From Akkermansia muciniphila (GTDB lineage Bacteria > Verrucomicrobiota > Verrucomicrobiia > Verrucomicrobiales > Akkermansiaceae): a stretch of DNA of 64,000 bases. Position 1 is the first letter of the stretch. The number at the start of each line of letters is the position of its first letter. The stretch is taken from assembly GCF_002884975.1 (NCBI RefSeq), contig NZ_PJKB01000002.1:391368-455367 (forward strand), given 5' to 3'. The position numbers and the translations under genes are program-made. The notes below the pieces were generated by a model. It saw only the letters and a program-made list of their open reading frames with translations. It was not told the origin of the DNA and did no database searches. Positions 53,561 through 61,400 of this stretch are shown one piece after another.

Positions 53561-54148
53561 ATGTCCAGATTGCCCAAATTAGGAATACTCGGTTCCGGTT
53601 CCGGTTCCAACTGCCAGTCCATTTATGACGCCATCCGGTCCGGCGCCCTGCGGGCGGAAATAGCCGTGGTGATGTCTGACAATCCGGACGCGTACATTCT
53701 GGAACGCGCCCGTTCCTGGGGCATTCCGGCGGAGGTGATCGACTGCGCGGGATTCAAAACCCGGTTTCCTGATGAATCCCAGGCCGCCGTCGCCGCGCGG
53801 CTGAAGGAATACGGCGTGGACTGCGTATGCCTGGCCGGATTCATGCGCCTGGTGAAGCATCCGCTGTTGAAAGAGTTTCCTTCCCGCATTCTGAACATCC
53901 ATCCCTCCCTTCTCCCCTCCTTCCCCGGGCTTCACGCCTGGGAGCAGGCCGTGAATGCCGGTGCGGCGGAAAGCGGCTGCACGGTTCATTACGTGGATGA
54001 CGGCATGGATACCGGCCCCATCCTGGGGCAGGCGCGCGTGCCGGTGCTGCCGGGAGACACTCCGGAAAGCCTGCACTCCCGCATTCAGGAGCAGGAGCAT
54101 ACCCTTTATCCCGCCATGATCGCCCGCGTTCTGGAAACGCTGGCATAA
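53561..54148 (+). CDS. purN: Phosphoribosylglycinamide formyltransferase
   Basis: A 195-residue GAR transformylase of purine synthesis using 10-formyl-THF. N-terminal LGILGSGSGSNCQSI, the catalytic block RILNIHPSLLPSFPGLHA (Asn, His) and VHYVDDGMDTGPIL (Asp) are intact. ATG 53561 is chosen over TTG 53525 because homology starts at about SRLPKLGILGSG. Stands alone 127 nt before the FKBP gene. Confidence 0.95.
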   Translation: MSRLPKLGILGSGSGSNCQSIYDAIRSGALRAEIAVVMSDNPDAYILERARSWGIPAEVIDCAGFKTRFPDESQAAVAARLKEYGVDCVCLAGFMRLVKHPLLKEFPSRILNIHPSLLPSFPGLHAWEQAVNAGAAESGCTVHYVDDGMDTGPILGQARVPVLPGDTPESLHSRIQEQEHTLYPAMIARVLETLA

Positions 54149-54275
54149 CCCGCTGCGCTTTTTGGCGGGAGGACTCCGGAACGCGGATGACAGGATGACT
54201 GATTCTCTTGTCTTGTTCTGTGAACGGAATCCGTTAAAAAGGTGTCCTCTTTTCAAACAAAGGATAAAAACAACC

Positions 54276-55112
54276 ATGAAGATGAACCCTTCCATCGCCC
54301 TGTTTGCCGTTTCCGCCCTTCTGGCGGGTGTGGCGGGCGCGCAAGAAAAGGCTGCTGAAACTCCGGCGGCTGACCAACCCAAACAAGAGAAAGAAATTAC
54401 TGTGTCTCCCGAACAGATGAAAAAGGACCTGGGCTATTTTCTGGGTTTCCAGAGCGGCCAGCAGCTCGGCTCCATTCCCACCCTTACTTTTGATGACCTG
54501 GACCAGGAATCCTTCCTGCAGGGCATTAAAGACGGCATGGTCCGCAAGCCCGCCAAGGACCAGGAACAGCTGAAGCCCGCCCTGGACGCGTTCCAGAAGC
54601 AGATTGACGAACGTATCTCCGCCAAGGCCAAGGCCAACCTGGAAGCCAGCAAGAAGTTCATGGAGGAAAACGGCAAGAAGGAAGGTGTTACCACCACGAA
54701 GTCCGGCCTTCAGTACAAGGTGGTGAACAAGGGCGGCGAAGAAAAATTTGATGAAAAGAAGTTCAAGAACCCCATGTTCAAGGTGAAGTACAAGGGCACG
54801 CTGCTGGACGGCACCGTGTTTGACGACACCAAGGGCAAGGATGTGGAACTTCCCCTCCAGGTTATCCCCGGCTTTGCGGAAGCGCTGACCACCATGCCCG
54901 TCGGCTCCAAGTGGATCGTGTACATCCCTTCCGAGCTGGCCTACGGTGAAAACACCCCCGGCGCTCCGATCGAACCCAATTCCCCCCTCATCTTTGATCT
55001 GGAACTGGACGGCATTTCCGAAGCCCCGGCTCCCCAGGGCGGTCCCATGAGCATTTCTCCGGAACAGCTTCAGGAGATGCTCAAGCAGCAGAGCGGCGGA
55101 CAGCAGCAATAA
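54276..55112 (+). CDS. FKBP-type peptidyl-prolyl isomerase, Mip-like
   Basis: 278 residues with a signal peptide (SIALFAVSALLAGVAGAQ), an N-terminal helical dimerisation domain (LGYFLGFQSGQQLGSI, to about 145) and a C-terminal FKBP domain. The FKBP domain includes SGLQYKVVNKG, VKYKGTLLDGTVFDDT, VIPGFAEALTTMPVGSKW and PSELAYGENTPG, followed by a Gln-rich tail. A periplasmic folding catalyst like FkpA/Mip. ATG 54276 has AGGA upstream; the next ATG at 54282 is also possible. Confidence 0.93.
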   Translation: MKMNPSIALFAVSALLAGVAGAQEKAAETPAADQPKQEKEITVSPEQMKKDLGYFLGFQSGQQLGSIPTLTFDDLDQESFLQGIKDGMVRKPAKDQEQLKPALDAFQKQIDERISAKAKANLEASKKFMEENGKKEGVTTTKSGLQYKVVNKGGEEKFDEKKFKNPMFKVKYKGTLLDGTVFDDTKGKDVELPLQVIPGFAEALTTMPVGSKWIVYIPSELAYGENTPGAPIEPNSPLIFDLELDGISEAPAPQGGPMSISPEQLQEMLKQQSGGQQQ

Positions 55113-55130
55113 GGTAAGATTTCCAAGCCA

Positions 55131-55160
55131 GGGCCGTTCCCGTGAGGGGACGGCCTTTTT
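55131..55160 (+). terminator. Rho-independent terminator of the FKBP gene
   Basis: GGGCCGTTCCC-GTGA-GGGGACGGCC followed by T5, 19 nt past the stop. Confidence 0.85.
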
Positions 55161-55206
55161 GTTTTTGCAGGTACCGCCTTCATCAGGAGGGTGAACGGCC
55201 AATCTG

Positions 55207-55386
55207 GGAATTTATAATCCTTCTTCTTCTTTAAATTTCCATATCTTGCTTGTATTAAGATTATTGCATTAATAATTATTGAAATGGATGGAAAGATAGT
55301 TTAAAGAAGCCTGTTTTATTCCCCTTCATGATTTGCTTAAGGAGAGTCATTAACGAAAATAGGCTTGCCAACGGATTATAAATCCG
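55207..55386. repeat. Imperfect inverted pair of the CGGAT-N5-ATCCG site, 180-bp segment
   Basis: The right site CGGATTATAAATCCG (55372-55386) is a clean member of the family. The left site GGAATTTATAATCCT (55207-55221) matches its reverse complement at 12 of 15 positions, 11 of them consecutive, with the spacer TTATA/TATAA inverted. The segment is AT-rich, 180 bp long, and ends 32 nt before the autotransporter start. A TTGCCA-N18-TATTAC promoter-like pair (55365-55394) straddles the right site. Confidence 0.5.
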
Positions 55387-55418
55387 GGTATTACTGGTCA
55401 TAATATCATTGATACAAT

Positions 55419-58400
55419 ATGAGACTTCATCTCCCTCCTTCTTTGCGTTCCGCCCTTCTTGCATCCCTGGTTTCCTTCTCCGGTTTTTACTCTTACTCCC
55501 ATGCCGCCACATCGGCGGATTTCTGGCAGGCTCCTACGTTTGGCGGTCCTGATTTTACGTGGACGGGGGCAGGGGAAGGCGATGCCGTAGATACGGCGGG
55601 CAACTGGGAAGGGGACGCCGCCCCCTCCCGCCAGGAGGATAAGGGCCCACATTTGATTTTTAATGATGTAGACGTTACGGTTACGGGCACTCCTCCCAAC
55701 ACTTCGGATGGCGGCGGCATCTCCGTGACGGGGAACAGCAATGTGTCCGTTGGCCTGGGACAATGGGGCGGCAGTGTTTACGTAGGCGCCGGATCCACTC
55801 TTTCCACCACCTTCAGCAACCAGATCAAGAGCATGGAGGCAGAGGGGCACGCTAATATTTATGTGGACGGCACGCTGAACCTGACCACGCCGGGAGGCAA
55901 TCTCAACTTTGACAACGGTACCGGTTCCGGCAGCCACTACTGGCACATCGGGCTTGACGGGATGATCAACCTGTCAAATACCACTACAGTGACCAAGAAT
56001 GACCGGACGTGGAATGTAGAGGTAGTGGTTGCGGGCGCCATGGAAGCGCTGACGGTTACCAACCGCGAGCTGGTGGACGATGCCCTGCTGACCCGCTATT
56101 TCATGTCCACCGGGGCTGATCTGGGGGCTTCCCTGGATTCCCTTCTTATTTGGAAGCAAACCGGGGAGGACACCTATGAGGCATTGACGAGAGTCGATTC
56201 CGCCGACCAGCTGGGAGCCGGCAATTTCGTGCTTGTCTCCAACGGTTCCGGCATGTCCGTGCAGTATCAGGGAACAGGCTACAATACGGAAACGCTTGTC
56301 TGGAATTCCACTACCGGTACCTGGAGCAACACTGGAACGGGCTGGTACAAGAGTGGAGATGGAGGCAAGACGGATACTTCCTTCCTGAATAATGACTCCG
56401 TTGTTTTCACGGCTGCGGAAGGGGTTAAAACCATTGCATTGACCGGCAACATTATCGCCGGTACCGTAACGTTCCAGGACGGGACGAACTACACCTTGAA
56501 CATGGGAGCCGGGGATTCCCTTCAGGCGGAAGCCCTTTCCCTCGGCAGCCAGGCGACGCTTACGCTTGGGGACGCCGCCATTACGGGGGGAACCTTCACG
56601 CTCGGCAATAATGCGGGCCTCCTCGTTTCCGAAGGGAAGACCGCAGCGATCGCTTCTTCCATCACCTTCGGCACGGGCAATACCTTCACGCTGGGGAACA
56701 ACGCTTCCCTGACGCTGGGAGACGCCACGCATCTCATGGAGTCCTTCTCCTCCACCGTCATGGGCGGGACGAACTCCTCCCTTTCCGTCTGGCTCGGCAA
56801 TACGGACGGGAGCGTCACCCTTTCTCCTGGATCCACGCTGAAGGACATCACCGTATATGGCAATTACGCCGCCAATACGGCCAGCCAGCCTGCGGCGGAC
56901 ACGCTCAACGGAGCAACCCTGCATATCGGCAACGGCGCCAATTTCATCATTCGCCCCGGAGCGGGAACGATTCGTCCTTCGGACCGCATCGTCGTTGAAG
57001 GCGGCATGTACGTCCTGATGAACCACAATGCCGCGGATACGGTCACGATCGCCTCCGACATCGTAGGAGGAGCGGGCGTCACCCAGAATAGTTCAATCAC
57101 CTTCCGCCGCAGTGAAAACCTCAACCTGAATATCTCCGGCAACGTTGACTATGCAGGTACCATGCAGCTGGACCAGGCTTCCGGCGGTTACGGTCCCCGT
57201 GTAACCTTCCTGAACAATACGGTTAACCTGGGCGGCCTGGCCGTCAATTACTGCATCGGGGGCTTCACCCTCACCAATTCGCAGGCCACCATCGGAACCC
57301 TCAGCATGTCGAGCAACTGGGCGAGCAGTTCCATTGAGGTTAACTCCGGTTCCGTCGTCAACGCTACGAACGTGCGGCTCCTCAAGAACGGAACCCTTTC
57401 CATCAACACCGGCGCCGAGTTGAATGTCACGGGCACCAACAGCGACCACGGAACCGGCCGCAGCTTCATCGTAGACAACGGCAGCACCCTTACTCTTAAC
57501 GGGGGGCTTCTTACCGGCTCCGCTGTGCTGAACCTCGGGTACAGCGGAGCGGGGACCTTCCTTGCTTCCAGCGGCACGGCCAATCTGGGCGGCCTGGACT
57601 TCTGGGCCAATGGCAACGGCGTATTCCGCGGGAAATTCCAGCTGGGCAATGCAACGGCCGGAACGGCCCGCGTCAACTTTGGCGGCAACATCGTTAACTT
57701 TGCCAGCGGCAGTGAAATTACGCTTGGCATGGGAACGCTGGGCGCCACGGCCAACTGGTCCGTGACGTACAATAACGCGTTCACTCCTTCCTATATCACG
57801 CTGGCGGCTTCCAACGGAAGTTATGTGGATACCCTGGACGCCGGGGACAAGACAACCGGAAGAACCATTACCTTTAATACCGGCCTGACCGGCAGCGGCA
57901 AGCTCACGAAGATCGGCGCCGGCACCCTGGTGCTCAATGGAGCTGCCAAGGTTCCGGTTCCCGCGGAAGGGGAAACCGCCGCCGTTCCCGGTTTCACCGG
58001 CACGGTGGAATTGAGGGAAGGCGCGCTGACCGTGAAGGACTCCAGCGTCATCGGGCAGGGGACCCTGCTTATCAACGGCGGCCTGACCGTGGCCGTGACT
58101 TCCGCAGACGGTTATTCCCTGGATGCCGGCTCTACGCTGGGAACCATCAATCTTGACGGGGGCACCGCTACCCTGGCGGCTGCTCTGACCCTGAACGGAG
58201 GCTCCCTGAGCTTTGGAGCCCTGAGCACGGATACCGCGGCATTAACCGTCAATTCAGTGGCGGGCACCGGCGCTACGGCTCTCCAGATAGGCCTTTCCTC
58301 CGTCACCGCCAATACGGAATATGCCCTTCTGCACGGAACGGGCATGACGGATACGTCCATGTTCACGCTCGGCGGCTCCGCGGCTGAACTGTACAAGGCT

Positions 58401-61400
58401 ACATTCACCGTCAGCAATGATACGCTGTACGTCTCCCTGTCCGACAAGGACGGCCTGCTGAGATGGAAGAGCGGCAACTGGAACACGGACAGCGCCAATA
58501 CCGCCTGGGATCTTGACGGCACTCCCACGGCTTACGCTGATGGACAGACCGTGTACTTCTCCGATGGTGCGGACGTGAACAAGACTGTAACGATCGTCGG
58601 GAATGTTGCTCCGGGTAAAATTAATGTTTCCGGCACGGATTTCATTTTTGCTGGTGACGGTTCCATTACCGGGGATACGACGCTGAATCTGCTGGACGGA
58701 GCTTCCCTGACCATCAACAATGCCAACTCTTACACCGGAAACACCGTGCTGTATGACGGCAGCAAGCTTGTCGTCGGCAATGCTGGCGCTCTGGGCACCA
58801 GCACCGTTCTTCTCCAGGGCAATTCCATTCTGGAACTGACCACGGGTACGTGGAACGGCCTGGGCACGCGCCTTGACGCCAGTTCCACGGGTACGCTGAA
58901 GCTGAGCGGCAATGCCTCCGGCACCACGACGGCTGCCCTGGCCGGAATCAAGTATGATGTGGGCGCGGGAACTACCCTGACGCTTTCCGCCGGAACCTAC
59001 GGAAATACGATTACCGGGGCCGGTACGCTGGTGTCTGCTGTAGGGACGAATGTCCTGAATGGAAACGTCGATATTACAGGAGAATACAGGGTGCTGGCTA
59101 CAAATGGCACGGCGTGCAGCTGGACGCTGGGTTCCGGTGCTTCCGTAACCGCCGGAAGTTTTATCGGCCGTTATGAGTTCAATGGAACGACGACTCTTAA
59201 TATTAAGAAGGATGCCGTGATGAATATCACCGGCACCCTGCGGATTTCCCGCGACGGGAAGGGAGTCATGAACATTGAACAAGGCGGCATGGTCCTGGCC
59301 CAGACGCTTGATCTGGGGCAGAATTGGGCTGGAGCCGCTGCCAAGGGCGCCACCATTAATCTGAATGGCGGTTCCCTGCTCCTCGGCGCGGGAGGCATGA
59401 CTGCTTCCGGCAATGCCAATACCATTGTCCTGAACATGAATTCCGGCACGCTGGGGACGACGGCGGCGGAAGGCTGGTCTTCCGCCTATAACATGACTCT
59501 CACGGGCAATGTAACGGTTGATACCCGCCAGTATGATGCGGGGACCAGGTCCTACAATGACCAGGCTTCCACCAATATCACTCTTGGCGGCGTTCTTTCC
59601 GGCACCGGCGGCCTGACGAAAGTGGGTTCCGGCACGCTGACCCTCTCCGGGCAGAATACCTATACGGGCTTGACGAACGTCCAGGCCGGAACGCTGGCAT
59701 TCACGAATGCGAACGCCATGACCCTGGGCAGCATCTCCATGGGCGCGGGCGCCAAAATGACCACCGCCTCCGCCCTGACGCTGAACAGCGGCGCCACACT
59801 GACCTTTGACATGACGGGCGTGGTGGCAAACGGCCCGATCATCAATATCCAGGCAGGGGCCCTGGCTCTGACGGATGCCACCTGCACGCTGACCATCAAC
59901 AACTATGGTGAACTGGAAGCATCCGACTACGTCCTGGCCCAGTGGGCTGCGGCGGGAAGCCTGACCACGGATTCCTTCACCTGGACGCCGGACATCACCC
60001 GGGAAGGCTTTGAATACTCCATCGTGGTGGAAAACAACCAGCTCGTGCTGAAAGTCGTGGACGTCAGCGGAGACAACGGTTTTGTCTGGAACGGCGGAAC
60101 GGACCGCAAGTGGATCAACACCAACATCGACGGCTGGACCACCAAGCTGACGGGCGTGGACACGCTGAACGACCAGGAAATCTACTTCTCCGCAGCGGAA
60201 GAGGGTGAAGTGAAAGTCTCCGGAACCGTGACGCCCAAGAGCGTCGTCTTCAACAGCGGCACTTATACGCTGGTCAGTGATCCTGACAGCGCGGGCTTTA
60301 TTGCGGACTCCGTGTCTCCCACCACGCTCACCGTGAACGGAACGGCCGACGTCACCCTGAACCTGGCGAATACCTACACCGGAGGCACGACGCTCAACGG
60401 AGGCACTCTCACCATCGGCGCGGACGGCGCGCTGGGTACGGCGGGTGACATCACCTTTAACGGCGGCACGCTGGCTTATGCAGACTCCGCCGCCGGTACG
60501 GACGTGACGGGATATGACGTTTCCAGCCGCGTCAAGGTTGGGGACGGAGGAGCCCTTAACGTTTCCGTAATCGGGGCAGGGGACACTGTCTCCTGGGCCG
60601 GACTGACGGCTGACGTCATGGGAGCGGGAACCACGCTGACCAAGACGGGGGACGGCACGCTGGCGCTGGGATACTCCGGGAATACCCTGGCCCACCTTAC
60701 CGTGGAAGAAGGAACGCTTGCCTTCACGGGCGGCGCGACCATCGGTGTGAATCCGAATAATTCCACTATCGTCAGCGTAAGTGAAGGCGCGTCCCTGGCC
60801 CTTTCCGGCGGAACCGTCAACCTGCATGCCCAGCTCAACGGCGCGGGTACCATCACCATCGGAACGGCGGATACCGCGGGACAGGTCAACATCTCCAATA
60901 CCGGGAACACCAACTTCACGGGACGCTTGGAACTGATCGGCAACGGAGAAAATATGAGCTCCAATGCCAACTGGGTGGCCTTCGGCGCAGGAAATACGCT
61001 GGGAGGGGGCACTGTCTTCATAGACGGCAAGGGCTTCTTCTTCACCGCGGGCACGACGGCCGCCAACTTTGAGATTGGTGACGCCCACGGCACAATGCAG
61101 AACGGTTCCTCCGGCGCCACGTACACCTTCACCGGGAATCTTTCCGGTTCGGGCGCATGGGGCATGGCCACGAACGTGCGGATGACCAATATCCTCACGG
61201 GCTCCCTCAAGGACTTCTCGGGAACCCTGTCCACCAATGAAACCTCCGCCAACAACAGCCGCCAGGTCTGGAACTTCGGCAACGGCGGTGCGAGCGTCAC
61301 AGGCACGGGGAATACCGTCTTTGGAGACGGCGCCATCCTGGCGGGCAACACGGGCTCTACGGACGCCTCCCTGGCCGCGCAGTACAACGTCAATTACAAT

